A stretch of 64,000 nucleotides of DNA, taken from Bacteroidota bacterium (GTDB lineage: Bacteria; Bacteroidota; Bacteroidia; Bacteroidales; FEN-979). Position numbers and translations under genes: made by a program. The notes under the pieces are model-generated. The model saw only the letters and a program-made list of their open reading frames with translations, was not told the origin of the DNA and searched no databases. This document shows, piece after piece, positions 1 to 8,561 of the stretch (position 1 is the stretch's first letter; each line of letters opens with the position of its first letter). Location: contig JAPLDI010000050.1 in assembly GCA_026391795.1 (NCBI GenBank), forward strand, positions 23,473-87,472. The letters run 5' to 3'.

Positions 1-188
1 TCCTATTTCTGTTTTCAGTTATAATTTCTTCGTGTGCATCTCATTCAAGGGAATCTATCTGTAAAGGAAACAACACCTACCGGGGTTACAACCCAAAAAA
101 GAACAAGAGCAGATACAACGTGAAGTATGATGCAAAAAGCAGGTCGGTCAGAAAAGATTATGTGATCAAGAATGGCATCGCGCATTAG
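1..188 (+). CDS. C-terminal part of a small lipoprotein, 5' end outside the window
   Basis: The frame beginning at base 3 is open from the window edge to a TAG at 186-188. It reads a hydrophobic stretch ending in a lipobox-like ISSCAS, then about 50 polar, Lys/Arg/Asn/Tyr-rich residues ending in KNGIAH. This is the shape of a small secreted lipoprotein cut at its N-terminus by the window edge. No domain is recognised. The stop lies 17 bp inside the next gene, so the two genes overlap and are probably co-transcribed. Confidence is moderate because only about 61 codons are visible and there is no homology anchor. Confidence 0.5.
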   Translation, partial: LFLFSVIISSCASHSRESICKGNNTYRGYNPKKNKSRYNVKYDAKSRSVRKDYVIKNGIAH

Positions 189-1293
189 AAGGATCACCTT
201 CCAGGTGTTTTGTTTCTGCTGTCTTTCCTTTACTTCATGTCATGTTGCCCGTTATGTTTACTGGAATTATGCCGATGTAAGCGACTATAAAAAGTTTCCG
301 GCAGATACAGTCCGGCCGGGCCTTTCACCGCACAGTTTATCCAGGGCACTTCTTCAGAATGAACTTCATACACCTGCAAAATTCAGCAGCAGTAAGGATT
401 CCGGAAATCTGGAGAAATTCCTTTCGGCACAAAAAACGCTCGCCTTTCTCATTCTCAGGAAGGACACAATTATTTATGAATCTTACTTTAACGGATATGA
501 CAAGCTTTCGGTGATTCCATCTTTTTCTGTTGCTAAATCCTTCGTTTCCGCCATGATCGGAATTGCTGTATCCGAAGGATCCATTAAGGATATCCACCAG
601 CCGGTGACAGATTATCTGCCTGAACTGAAAGATCCCGGCTTTAAAAAAGTGACGCTGGAAGACATTCTGACAATGCGGTCGGGAATAAAGTTCAATGAAG
701 GATACAGCAACCCGTTTGGGGAAGCTGCTAAGTTCTATTACGGTTTGAATCTGCGTCGTTATACGCTTAAACTGAAGGTTGTGAAATCCCCTGGCAAAGA
801 GTACGACTACCAGAGCGGAAACACGCAGATCCTCTCAATGGTCCTTGAGAAAGCAACCGGAATGAGGCTGGCAACCTATTTTGAGGAGAAGATCTGGAAA
901 CCCATGGGAGCCGGTCATCCTGCCACATGGAGCCTTGACAGCAAAAAGCACAGGGAAGCCAAGTCGTTTTGCTGCATCAATGCAGTGCCTGAAGATTTTG
1001 CCTTGTTCGGTCAGCTTTACCTTGATAAAGGTGTGTCAGGAGGTCATGAAGTTGTTCCTTCGTCCTGGGTTGATGAAACCCTGAAGATTCAGAATGACTC
1101 CAGGGATTCACAGGGTTATCCTTACACCTATTTTTGGAGGGTACTGAACAACGGCAGTTTTTTTGCCAAAGGAATTCTGGGGCAGTTCATATTTGTATGC
1201 CCCCAAAAACAGGTTGTGATCATTCGAATGGGAGAAAGTGCTGGAGATCTTGACTGGCCGGAATTTTTTGGTCAGCTGACCAGTCAGTTATGA
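172..1293 (+). CDS. Serine beta-lactamase-like hydrolase, lipoprotein
   Basis: This 373-aa protein belongs to the beta-lactamase / penicillin-binding-protein-like serine hydrolase family (class C fold, often esterases or D-aminopeptidases). The SxxK motif is SVAK (Ser119, Lys122), in the usual context of a serine hydrolase domain, and the second motif is Tyr213-Gln-Ser215 rather than the common YxN. The N-terminus is a signal peptide ending in a lipobox-like SFTSC (Cys23), suggesting attachment to a periplasm-facing membrane. The start overlaps the preceding lipoprotein gene by 17 bp, and the stop overlaps the convergent thioesterase gene by 6 bp. The substrate cannot be told from sequence. 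It is unlikely to be an antibiotic-resistance enzyme, since this family is common and mostly housekeeping in Bacteroidota. Confidence 0.88.
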   Translation: MASRIRRITFQVFCFCCLSFTSCHVARYVYWNYADVSDYKKFPADTVRPGLSPHSLSRALLQNELHTPAKFSSSKDSGNLEKFLSAQKTLAFLILRKDTIIYESYFNGYDKLSVIPSFSVAKSFVSAMIGIAVSEGSIKDIHQPVTDYLPELKDPGFKKVTLEDILTMRSGIKFNEGYSNPFGEAAKFYYGLNLRRYTLKLKVVKSPGKEYDYQSGNTQILSMVLEKATGMRLATYFEEKIWKPMGAGHPATWSLDSKKHREAKSFCCINAVPEDFALFGQLYLDKGVSGGHEVVPSSWVDETLKIQNDSRDSQGYPYTYFWRVLNNGSFFAKGILGQFIFVCPQKQVVIIRMGESAGDLDWPEFFGQLTSQL

Positions 1294-1770
1294 TCCATCG
1301 TCAACAAAGGCATCCTCTCCGGGATAGAAGTATGATTCTTTCGATTTTTTTTCCGAAAATGTGAAGAAAACCACCGTTCCCTCCGAGCAGAGTTCATTCT
1401 CTTTATTATAAATGCCGACCCAGATATCGGCCAGGTTCCTTCTCATCTGAAGTACCCTGGCGCGGATCGTGATCTCACCCCCATTCATATAGACAGGTTT
1501 ATGGTACCGTACATTCATCGAGGATGTGAGTCCGGCCACCTTGATCTTTACATAGACCACCCAGCTGGCAATCTCATCCATGATGGTTGCCTGGATTCCT
1601 CCATGCAATACCCCATGATAACCCTCAAACCGGGGTTTCGGTTCCCATACAGAAAGGATATCATCTCCTTCCTCAAAAAAGGAAAGCTGAAGTCCTGAAA
1701 GATGATCAGGTGAACAACCAAAGCAGGAATAACCCTCCCTGCCCCTGAAAGGATTCCGGATCTTTCGCAT
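1288..1770 (-). CDS. PaaI-family hotdog-fold thioesterase
   Basis: This 160-aa cytoplasmic protein has the signature of the PaaI/4HBT acyl-CoA thioesterase superfamily. A Gly-Tyr-His-Gly-Val-Leu-His-Gly-Gly segment is followed by the long hotdog helix (ATIMDEIASW), with NVRYHKPV in the strand region. The family hydrolyses acyl-CoA thioesters; which acyl group is used here is not evident. An N-terminal CFGCSPDHLSG segment (Cys-x-x-Cys) is typical of this Bacteroidota subgroup. It lies 19 bp downstream of the MORN-repeat gene on the same strand, so it may be the distal gene of a rimO-MORN-thioesterase run. Confidence 0.87.
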   Translation of the reverse strand: MRKIRNPFRGREGYSCFGCSPDHLSGLQLSFFEEGDDILSVWEPKPRFEGYHGVLHGGIQATIMDEIASWVVYVKIKVAGLTSSMNVRYHKPVYMNGGEITIRARVLQMRRNLADIWVGIYNKENELCSEGTVVFFTFSEKKSKESYFYPGEDAFVDDGS

Positions 1771-1789
1771 GACAATTGAAAAGAGGCTC

Positions 1790-2581
1790 TTATCTACTTA
1801 CGCCCGCCTTGAATTTGGTTTTCTTGACGGCTTTTCCGGTCTCATCATATTCAATCCACTCCCCTTCTTTCAAGCCATTCAGATACTGTCCTGAAATTTT
1901 GGGTTTTCCATTCCGGTAGAATTCCTGGTAAGGACCGGCGAAGATATTCTTTGAATAGGTAGCAATTGACTGAAGGGTGTCATTTTCGTAGTACGACTTC
2001 TGGATGCCTTCAAACAGGCCATTCTGGTAATTGTATTCGGCCATCACCTTGCCATTCCTGTTGAACCAGCGGGCAACTCCGCTCTTGGCATCATCTGTGA
2101 AGGTAGCCTCTTCCTGGATCTTGCCATTATCATAGTAGACCTTTGACGTGCCATTTTTCTTCCCTTTGGAATAGACTACTTCCGTGAGAGGATATTCATT
2201 GTAGTTGCTGTAGTTAATGACGAGGCCGTCAAGCTGGCCGTTTTTATAATTTTCCTCTCCAAGAAGGCGGTTCCTGCGGTCAAACCAAATCGAGATCCCG
2301 TCTTTTTTCCCGCCTGAATAATTATCGATCCTGACCAGGACATTGTTGGCCAGTTGGGTAACCCAGCAACCGGTTCTGGTATTGTTCCTGTAAAATCCTT
2401 TTACAATCTGATCGGCCATCTGTTCTTCCCAATATCCGATCTTATTTCCCTGGGCATCTGTCCGGTTAACAGTATCATTTTTCTGTGCCATTCCTTGCGA
2501 GAAAAGGAACCCTGGAGCAATGATCAAAAAAGAGACAAAAAGTGCAATGCGCTTCATAAATCTGAATTTAAGTTTTGGCAA
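1790..2581 (-). CDS. MORN-repeat (YwqK-like) secreted protein
   Basis: The 263-aa protein starts with a signal peptide (MKRIALFVSFLIIAPGFLFS from Met9 is an equally good start). It is otherwise made of MORN_2-type repeats of about 20 residues with the pattern Y-x-N-G-x-x-x-G, such as YKNGQLDG, YSKGKKNG, YQNGLFEG and YLNGLKEG. Such repeats form beta-hairpin ladders and are annotated as YwqK-family antitoxin-like proteins, although a real antitoxin role is doubtful for a secreted protein. No partner toxin is adjacent. It sits 30 bp downstream of rimO on the same strand. Function unknown; likely an envelope protein. Confidence 0.82.
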   Translation of the reverse strand: MPKLKFRFMKRIALFVSFLIIAPGFLFSQGMAQKNDTVNRTDAQGNKIGYWEEQMADQIVKGFYRNNTRTGCWVTQLANNVLVRIDNYSGGKKDGISIWFDRRNRLLGEENYKNGQLDGLVINYSNYNEYPLTEVVYSKGKKNGTSKVYYDNGKIQEEATFTDDAKSGVARWFNRNGKVMAEYNYQNGLFEGIQKSYYENDTLQSIATYSKNIFAGPYQEFYRNGKPKISGQYLNGLKEGEWIEYDETGKAVKKTKFKAGVSR

Positions 2582-2611
2582 AAATAAGAAATAATAACTT
2601 CAAACACCAAA

Positions 2612-3925
2612 TCAATCTTCTATTTCGGCATAGAGGTCAAAGCTCTCTGCAGCCGTTATCCGTCCCATATAAAAACTGCCAATGTTCAGCTGTTTCCCTG
2701 TTTTCGGGATCAGTACTTCATTGTCAATCTCGGGGGAATCAAATTCTGTACGTCCAACGTAGAACTCCTCCTCTTCCCTGTCGATGATCACTTTCAGGAA
2801 AGAACCTATCCGGGCCGAATTCAGCCGGAGAGAGATCTCTTCCTGCATTTCCATAAGCGTGGAAGCCCTTTCCTGTTTTACTTTCCCGGGTACCGTGTTT
2901 TTCAGTTCATAGGCACCCGTTCCTTCCTCATGCGAGTATGTGAATACTCCCAATCTGTCAAACCTGCTCTGACTGATGAAATCCTGCAGTTCCTTAAAAT
3001 CCTTTTCTGTTTCCCCCGGATACCCTGTAATCAGGGTTGTACGGATGACTCCGTGGGGCAGTTTAGCCCGGATCAATTTTACAAGTTCGAGGGTTTTTTG
3101 TTTATCAATGCCTCTTTTCATCGAAGTCAGGATCCTGGAGTTTATATGTTGCAAAGGGATATCGATGTATTTGCAGATGTTGTCGTGACGGCTGATCACA
3201 TCCAGCACCTCCGGAGGGAATCCGTCCGGGTAGGTATAATGCAGTCGGATCCATTCCAGGCCCTTGATTTCAGCAAGGTTTTCAAGAAGTTCCGGCAATC
3301 TTCTTTTCTTATAGAGGTCGAGTCCGTAATAGGTCGTATCCTGAGAGATAACGTTTATTTCTTTGACTCCGTTCTTTACCAGGATCGTCGCCTCGCGTAT
3401 GATTTCCTCCATGGGCCGGGAGATATGTTTTCCCCGGATGGCAGGGATGGAACAGAACGAACAGTGGCGGTCGCAACCTTCAGCGATCTTCAGGTAGGCA
3501 TAATGAGAAGGTGTCCCCAGTATCCTTTCTCCCAGCAGCTCTTTTCTGAACCTGCCCCCTACTCTTTCTACGATCGTTTTCAATTCGTTTACACCATAGA
3601 AGCCATCCACTTCAGGGATTTCGATTGAAAGCTGCTCCCGGTAGCGTTCGGAAAGGCAGCCCATAACAAAGAGCGACTGAATATGCCCTTCGGCTTTGGC
3701 CCTGACAAAATTCAGGATGGTCTCAACAGATTCATTTTTTGCATCGAGGATAAACCCGCATGTGTTGATGATGGCAGTATCAATTTTATCTTTTTCGGAA
3801 GGATCGAGGATGGTCGTGAAGGAAGAAGCGTCGAGCTGTTTCATAAGGACCTCTGAGTCGACAAGGTTTTTGGCGCATCCCAGCGAAACAATTCCAATCC
3901 GGTGCGGGAGGGATTTCGTTTTCAA
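2612..3925 (-). CDS. rimO: Ribosomal protein S12 methylthiotransferase RimO
   Basis: RimO is the radical SAM/MTTase enzyme that methylthiolates the conserved Asp of ribosomal protein S12. The 437-aa length matches the family. The N-terminal UPF0004 domain has its three cluster cysteines at Cys17, Cys56 and Cys90, and the radical SAM triad CxxxCxxC is Cys151, Cys155, Cys158. A C-terminal TRAM domain follows (about residues 370-437). The SLGCAKNLVDSE opening is diagnostic for RimO as opposed to MiaB. It follows ftsY by 11 bp in the L33-DUF4295-ftsY-rimO order usual in Bacteroidota. Confidence 0.97.
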   Translation of the reverse strand: MKTKSLPHRIGIVSLGCAKNLVDSEVLMKQLDASSFTTILDPSEKDKIDTAIINTCGFILDAKNESVETILNFVRAKAEGHIQSLFVMGCLSERYREQLSIEIPEVDGFYGVNELKTIVERVGGRFRKELLGERILGTPSHYAYLKIAEGCDRHCSFCSIPAIRGKHISRPMEEIIREATILVKNGVKEINVISQDTTYYGLDLYKKRRLPELLENLAEIKGLEWIRLHYTYPDGFPPEVLDVISRHDNICKYIDIPLQHINSRILTSMKRGIDKQKTLELVKLIRAKLPHGVIRTTLITGYPGETEKDFKELQDFISQSRFDRLGVFTYSHEEGTGAYELKNTVPGKVKQERASTLMEMQEEISLRLNSARIGSFLKVIIDREEEEFYVGRTEFDSPEIDNEVLIPKTGKQLNIGSFYMGRITAAESFDLYAEIED

Positions 3926-3936
3926 GGAAAGGAAGA

Positions 3937-4887
3937 TTAGGTAAAGAGACTGTCGATAAACTCGATGCGGTTGAACAGCTGTAAATCCTCCATCCGTTCG
4001 CCGATCCCGATGTATTTTACAGGAATCTTGAACTGGTCGGATATGCCAATGACAACACCTCCTTTGGCTGTTCCATCGAGTTTGGTAAGGGCGATGGCGT
4101 TTACTTCGGTTGCGGCAGTAAACTGACGGGCCTGTTCAATGGCGTTCTGACCTGTAGAGGCATCCAGGATGAGAAGTACTTCATGCGGTGCATCCGGGAT
4201 CAGTTTCTGCATCACATTCCGGATCTTGGAAAGTTCATTCATCAGGCTGACCTTGTTATGCAGTCGTCCTGCCGTATCAATGATCACAACATCTGTATCT
4301 TTTGCCAGTGCAGATTTAACCGTATCATACGCCACGGAGGCAGGGTCTGATCCCATGTTCTGAGCAATGATGGGAACATCTGCGCGCTGTGCCCATATCT
4401 TCAGCTGATCAATTGCAGCAGCACGAAAGGTGTCGGCCGCTCCCAGGAGAACTGTTTTCCCGGCCTTGCGGAAATTGTAGGCAAGTTTTCCAATGGTGGT
4501 GGTCTTTCCAACTCCGTTCACCCCAACAACCATGATCACGTAGGGATGAATGCCGGCAGGAATGCTGAATTCCTCATTGTCATCTGCGTTGTTCTCCTGC
4601 AGGAGCTGGACGATTTCATCTTTCAGCAATTTGTTCAGTTCGCCGGTTCCTATATATTTGTCTTTTGCAGCCCTGGACTGAAGCCGTTCAATGATCTTCA
4701 GTGTCGTTTCCACTCCCACATCGGAAGAAACCAGGGTTTCTTCCAGGCGGTCCAAAACATCGTCATCTACCCGCGACTTTCCTGCAACAGCTTTGGAAAG
4801 CTTTGAGAAGATGCTGGTTTTGGTCTTTTCCAGACCTTTATCCAGGGTTTCTTTTTTTTCTTTGGAAAACTTTGAAAAGATGCCCAT
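3937..4887 (-). CDS. ftsY: Signal recognition particle receptor FtsY
   Basis: FtsY is the SRP-receptor GTPase that docks ribosome-nascent chains at the inner membrane. The G1 loop GVNGVGKTTTIGKLA, the DTAGR motif and the TKLDGTAKGG motif are all present. The acidic N-terminal extension seen in enterobacteria is replaced by a short Lys/Phe-rich leader. I placed the start at the ATG at 4887 (MGIFSKFSKEKK, 316 aa), which matches Bacteroidota homologues. The frame stays open to an upstream ATG at 4935 that would add 16 residues. The gene lies between DUF4295 and rimO on one strand. Confidence 0.96.
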   Translation of the reverse strand: MGIFSKFSKEKKETLDKGLEKTKTSIFSKLSKAVAGKSRVDDDVLDRLEETLVSSDVGVETTLKIIERLQSRAAKDKYIGTGELNKLLKDEIVQLLQENNADDNEEFSIPAGIHPYVIMVVGVNGVGKTTTIGKLAYNFRKAGKTVLLGAADTFRAAAIDQLKIWAQRADVPIIAQNMGSDPASVAYDTVKSALAKDTDVVIIDTAGRLHNKVSLMNELSKIRNVMQKLIPDAPHEVLLILDASTGQNAIEQARQFTAATEVNAIALTKLDGTAKGGVVIGISDQFKIPVKYIGIGERMEDLQLFNRIEFIDSLFT

Positions 4888-4947
4888 GGGTTTAATTCTG
4901 TTCAGTTTAGAGGTTATAAAAAAAGCTTTCTTCACAGGGAAAAAAGC

Positions 4948-4971
4948 TTTTTCACAGTGACCGGTGAAAAA
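4948..4971 (-). terminator. Hairpin between DUF4295 and ftsY
   Basis: Complementary arms TTTTTCAC (4948-4955) and GTGAAAAA (4964-4971) enclose an 8-nt loop just after the DUF4295 stop, with T-runs on either side. It could attenuate transcription between the ribosomal genes and ftsY or act as a processing site. An adjacent near-repeat of AAAAAGCTTT...TTCACAG (4921-4956) suggests a local duplication. Confidence 0.4.
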
Positions 4972-4972
4972 A

Positions 4973-5134
4973 TTATTTTTCGGCGCTGGCCAAAAAATCT
5001 TTTACCGCATCATTGGGAACAATGTTTTCTTTGAAAACGTATGCACCGGTCTTGGATGACTTAGCCATACGGATTACTTTTGTAAAATCCTTACCGCCAC
5101 CGGTCTGGAATGTTGCAACAACTTTCTTTGCCAT
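4973..5134 (-). CDS. DUF4295 family small basic ribosome-associated protein
   Basis: This 53-aa gene is easy to miss because of its length. It starts MAKKVVATFQTGGGKDFTKV and ends DFLASAEK, the recognisable pattern of the Bacteroidota-specific DUF4295 family. The family is encoded next to L33/L28 and is basic and small like a ribosomal protein. From memory it may correspond to the phylum-specific large-subunit protein reported in a Flavobacterium ribosome structure; this should be verified. It lies 12 bp after rpmG and upstream of ftsY on the same strand, so it is co-transcribed from the promoter at 5364-5395. Confidence 0.9.
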   Translation of the reverse strand: MAKKVVATFQTGGGKDFTKVIRMAKSSKTGAYVFKENIVPNDAVKDFLASAEK

Positions 5135-5146
5135 GGTTTATCTTCT

Positions 5147-5335
5147 TTATTTGATTTCTTTATGAACCGTAACTTTTTTCAGGTAGGGGTTGTATTTTTT
5201 CAGTTCCAACCGCTCGGGGGTGTTTTTCTTGTTCTTCTTCGTGATGTATCGCGACATCCCGGGAACTCCGCTGGTCTTTTGTTCAGTGCATTCCATAATG
5301 ACCTGAATCCTCTGATCTTTACTCTTCTTCGCCAT
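5147..5335 (-). CDS. rpmG: 50S ribosomal protein L33
   Basis: The 62-aa protein is a bL33 homologue, with the family motifs [34 protein letters not shown] and a basic C-terminus. Only one cysteine remains (Cys16), so this is a zinc-independent (C-minus) L33. It is the first gene of the minus-strand run rpmG-DUF4295-ftsY-rimO. The usual upstream partner rpmB (L28) is absent; the divergent recombinase gene occupies that place. Confidence 0.95.
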   Translation of the reverse strand: MAKKSKDQRIQVIMECTEQKTSGVPGMSRYITKKNKKNTPERLELKKYNPYLKKVTVHKEIK

Positions 5336-5363
5336 TTTAAATCTGCTTTTTATTTTGGGACTG

Positions 5364-5395
5364 CAAAAGTATGCTTTTTAAGATTAAAAACCAAA
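5364..5395 (-). promoter_or_regulatory. Bacteroidota-type promoter for rpmG operon
   Basis: On the minus strand the -7 element TACTTTTG (CAAAAGTA at 5364-5371) and the -33 element TTTG (CAAA at 5392-5395) are separated by exactly 20 bp. This matches the phylum consensus TTTG-N19-21-TAnnTTTG. It lies 28 bp upstream of the rpmG start, in the short divergent region shared with the recombinase gene. Confidence 0.8.
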
Positions 5396-5436
5396 ATATT
5401 TTCATAATTTAGCCTTGCCTGTAAAATTTCCTGATT

Positions 5437-6339
5437 TTGTCCGACTGGTCATCTTTTATTAAAGGGTATAAAGCATACCTTCAACTTGAACGGTCTTTGT
5501 CTGTTAATTCGGTTGATGCATATGTTCATGATGTGCAGAAGTTTGCACAGTATCTTGACTTTATGAACCTGCGCCTTTCACCGGAAAAGATCGAGATCCA
5601 TCATTTCCAGGATTTCCTGAAATGGATCCACGGGCTGGGGATGACAGCCAGGACCCAGGCAAGGGTAATTTCAGGCATTAAGGGATTCTACAAGTATTTG
5701 TTGTTGGAAAATATCGTCGCTGTGGATCCGACGGAGATGCTTGAATCCCCCAAGATCGGCCGGAAGTTGCCGAGTACGCTGAGTGTTGAGGAGATTGACA
5801 GCCTGATCGGCAATATCGACCTCAGCAAGCCCGAGGGTGAAAGGAACAAAGCCATCCTGGAAACGCTTTACGGCTGCGGGCTGCGTGTTTCAGAGCTGGT
5901 GAACATCCGGATCTCCAATGTTTTTTTCAAGGAAGGATTCGTAAAAGTTACCGGTAAAGGGGATAAAGAGCGGCTGGTCCCGCTGGGAAGCATCGCACAG
6001 AAACACATCCGGATCTATATGGACAACGTCAGGTCGCACATCCCGGTGAACAAAGGGTACGAGGATATTCTCTTTCTGAACCGAAGGGGATCCATACTGA
6101 CACGTGTCATGATCTTCACCATCATTAAAAAACTTGCCCTGAAATCGGGATTAAAGAAAGTGATCAGCCCGCACACCTTCCGGCACTCCTTTGCAACCCA
6201 CCTTGTGGAAGGCGGAGCCGACCTCAGGGCCGTGCAGGAGATGCTGGGTCACGAATCGATCACCACCACAGAAATCTACACCCACCTTGACAGGGAATAT
6301 CTTCGCAGTACGATTATTCAGTACCACCCGAGAGGCTGA
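5437..6339 (+). CDS. xerD: Tyrosine recombinase XerC/XerD
   Basis: This 300-aa site-specific recombinase has the full catalytic set of the Xer family: Arg150 (GCGLRVSEL), Lys174 (TGKGDKERLVPLG), His246-x-x-Arg249 (SPHTFRHSFATH), His272 (LGHESITTTEIYTH) and nucleophile Tyr281. Residues 1-90 form the SAM-like N-terminal DNA-binding domain. It probably resolves chromosome dimers at dif. No ATG lies near the N-terminus, and the best start is the TTG at 5437, without a clear purine-rich RBS, as is common in this phylum. XerC versus XerD cannot be settled from sequence alone; no phage or integron gene is adjacent, which favours the housekeeping role. Confidence 0.93.
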   Translation: MSDWSSFIKGYKAYLQLERSLSVNSVDAYVHDVQKFAQYLDFMNLRLSPEKIEIHHFQDFLKWIHGLGMTARTQARVISGIKGFYKYLLLENIVAVDPTEMLESPKIGRKLPSTLSVEEIDSLIGNIDLSKPEGERNKAILETLYGCGLRVSELVNIRISNVFFKEGFVKVTGKGDKERLVPLGSIAQKHIRIYMDNVRSHIPVNKGYEDILFLNRRGSILTRVMIFTIIKKLALKSGLKKVISPHTFRHSFATHLVEGGADLRAVQEMLGHESITTTEIYTHLDREYLRSTIIQYHPRG

Positions 6340-6370
6340 AGCCTCAATTACGAATTACGGATTACGAATT

Positions 6371-6428
6371 ACGATTAAAAAACTCTCCAGCTCATGAGTT
6401 CATCAGCTCACCAGCTCATCAGCTCATC
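6371..6428. repeat. Short direct repeats of AGCTCATC
   Basis: The gap between the recombinase and the convergent SDR gene contains about five imperfect copies of CAGCTCATC / CAGCTCACC (agctcat, gttcatc, agctcacc, agctcatc, agctcatc). It is preceded by a CGAATTACG-type doublet. There is no hairpin and no coding potential. It is a low-complexity stretch of the kind repeated elsewhere in this window. Confidence 0.6.
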
Positions 6429-6430
6429 AG

Positions 6431-7237
6431 CTATTTAAATGGGGAGTCGGGCTCTTTTGCCATGTGGTTGTAAACCATTTTATCCATGAAGGATGGCAGG
6501 AACTTGTTGAGAAGGACGGTCAGCTTTCCTGTTGTTGTGAGAACAAGGCTTCTTTTCCTTTTAACGATGGCCTCTGCGATTTTTTTTGCAACGGTTTCGG
6601 CGGGCATCAGTTTGCTTTCATCCAGCGGCGTTTCTCCCTGCTGGCTTCCATCCTTTGCCAGAGCAACGTTCCGGATGTTCGATGACGTAAAGCCGGGAGC
6701 TGCAATCAGGACATGAAGACCTTTTTTCCTGTTCTCGATCCGGATCACTTCGAGCAGGCCCTGCATGGCGAACTTTGAAGATGAATATCCTGTCCTTCCC
6801 GGCAATCCTTTGTACCCGGCGATGGAAGAGATCCCGACGAGCGATCCTTTTGACTTCAGAAGATAAGGAAGTGCAAAACGGGAACAATAAACCGTGCCCC
6901 AGAAATTGGTGTCCATCAGTTTGCGCAATACATCGAGGTCGACCTCCTCAAACAGGGCCCTCATGGAAATGCCTGCATTGTTTATCATGACATCGATGGT
7001 TCCATAGTGTTCAGCTGCTTTACGGATCAATTCCCTGCAATCCTCTTCCGACGAAACATCCGCTCTGACCGGAAGGACACTGAACCCCGTCCGGAGAAGA
7101 TCCTCAGATATCTCCATCAGTTTTTCATTGTTCCTGCCCGAAATAACCAGCCGTGCACCCCGCGAAGCACATTCATAGGCCAGGGCTTTCCCGATGCCGG
7201 AGGTGGCGCCGGTAATGATAACAACCTTGTCCTTCAT
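6431..7237 (-). CDS. Short-chain dehydrogenase/reductase
   Basis: The 268-aa protein is a classical SDR. It has the Rossmann nucleotide motif TGATSGIGKA (residues 9-18), NNAG at 86-89, catalytic Ser137/138, and Tyr151-x-x-x-Lys155 in GYSSSKFAMQG. The Arg at the end of beta-2 (SGRN) suggests NADP(H). It resembles DltE/YqjQ-like SDRs that reduce lipid or keto substrates, but the substrate cannot be assigned. It is divergent from the aminotransferase gene with an 89-bp gap. The C-terminal helix (VLLNKFLPSFMDKMVYNHMA) is amphipathic and could associate with membrane. Confidence 0.92.
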   Translation of the reverse strand: MKDKVVIITGATSGIGKALAYECASRGARLVISGRNNEKLMEISEDLLRTGFSVLPVRADVSSEEDCRELIRKAAEHYGTIDVMINNAGISMRALFEEVDLDVLRKLMDTNFWGTVYCSRFALPYLLKSKGSLVGISSIAGYKGLPGRTGYSSSKFAMQGLLEVIRIENRKKGLHVLIAAPGFTSSNIRNVALAKDGSQQGETPLDESKLMPAETVAKKIAEAIVKRKRSLVLTTTGKLTVLLNKFLPSFMDKMVYNHMAKEPDSPFK

Positions 7238-7326
7238 GGTATAACTATTTTGATGCGAATATAGTTATTTATCAGCAAGGCGGATATCCCCGGAATTTGT
7301 AATTTCGCAAAAACGAGGCCATTGTT

Positions 7327-8511
7327 ATGACAGAGCGGGAATTATTCTTCAGGTACCTGGGTCTTCCCTCCCACCGGCCTGTGGGACTTGAGATTGATCA
7401 TGCCGAAGGGATTTATCTGTACGATGTTTCCGGGAAACGATACATTGACATGGTTTCCGGGATTAGCGTGAGCAATCTTGGTCATCGTAACCCTGCGGTA
7501 ATCGCTGCCATTGAAAGCCAGCTGAAAAAATACCTGTACCTGAATGTCTACGGGGAATTTATACAATCGCCCCAGGTGAAACTTGCGCAGAAACTGGTGA
7601 GTGTATTGCCTGAAAAGCTCGATTCTGTTTACCTTGTGAATTCGGGAAGTGAAGCCATCGAAGGGGCAATGAAACTGGCCAGGCGTTTTACCGGCCGCAC
7701 GGAGATCATTGCTTTTCATAATGCCTATCATGGCAGCACACAGGGGGCATTGAGCATCCTGGGCAATGAGACCCTGAAGAATGCCTATCGTCCACTGATT
7801 CCGGATATCCGTTTCCTCGAATTCAATAATTTTCAGGACCTGGAACGGATCTCTGAACGGACAGCCTGCGTTGTGGCCGAAACCATCCAGGCGGAAGCGG
7901 GTATTATTCTTCCGGAGAACGGTTTTCTTGAGGCCTTATCCATACGATGCAAAGAAACCGGAACCTTGCTCGTCATTGATGATGTGCAGATGGGGTTCGG
8001 ACGCACAGGCAGGCTCTTCTCTTTTGAACATTTCGGTTTTGTTCCCGATATCCTGGTGTTGGCCAAAGCTATGGGAGGCGGAATGCCAATCGGTGCCTTT
8101 ATCGCTTCCAGGGAAATCATGGACACCCTTGCATTTAATCCGGAACTCGGTCACATTACGACTTTTGGCGGTCATCCTGTATGCTGCGCTGCTGCACTTG
8201 CCAGCCTGGAAGTGCTTTGCAATGGAGATCTTGTCACCGGCGCAGGAAAGAAAGGAGTGATGCTGGAGAACAGGATATTGCCCCATTCCATAATAAAACA
8301 GATCCGGAGGAAAGGACTGATATTAGGGATTGAAATATCAGATCCCGGTAAACGGCAAAGTCTTACAGATGCGATGCTGAGGAATGGCATTGTCATTGAC
8401 TGGTTCCTTTTTCATCCCGGAACCTTCCGCATTGCCCCTCCCCTTACCATATCCGAAGAAGAGTGCCGGGAAGCAACAGATCTCATTCTGAAGAGCCTGA
8501 ATGAGTGCTGA
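7327..8511 (+). CDS. PLP-dependent class III aminotransferase
   Basis: This 394-aa fold-type I aminotransferase is of the acetylornithine/ornithine/4-aminobutyrate family. PLP contacts are visible: NSGSEA (105-110), Asp218 in VIDDVQMGFGRTG, and the Schiff-base Lys247 in LAKAMGGGMPIGAF. It makes a ketone or aldehyde from an amino donor, probably with glutamate/2-oxoglutarate. The exact substrate is unclear; no arginine-biosynthesis genes are nearby. The variant FNPELGHITTFGGHPVCCAAALASL is typical of the unassigned Bacteroidota aspartate aminotransferase family clade. A TAATTTCG about 20 bp upstream is one base off the promoter consensus. Confidence 0.92.
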   Translation: MTERELFFRYLGLPSHRPVGLEIDHAEGIYLYDVSGKRYIDMVSGISVSNLGHRNPAVIAAIESQLKKYLYLNVYGEFIQSPQVKLAQKLVSVLPEKLDSVYLVNSGSEAIEGAMKLARRFTGRTEIIAFHNAYHGSTQGALSILGNETLKNAYRPLIPDIRFLEFNNFQDLERISERTACVVAETIQAEAGIILPENGFLEALSIRCKETGTLLVIDDVQMGFGRTGRLFSFEHFGFVPDILVLAKAMGGGMPIGAFIASREIMDTLAFNPELGHITTFGGHPVCCAAALASLEVLCNGDLVTGAGKKGVMLENRILPHSIIKQIRRKGLILGIEISDPGKRQSLTDAMLRNGIVIDWFLFHPGTFRIAPPLTISEEECREATDLILKSLNEC

Positions 8512-8561
8512 AATAAAGAGATGACTGAGCATCTTATACACAGAACTCCCTAACCTTTCTA

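Noticed and set aside
2930..3628. Plus-strand 232-codon frame
   Set aside because: It is antisense to rimO, whose motifs are all in the minus-strand frame.
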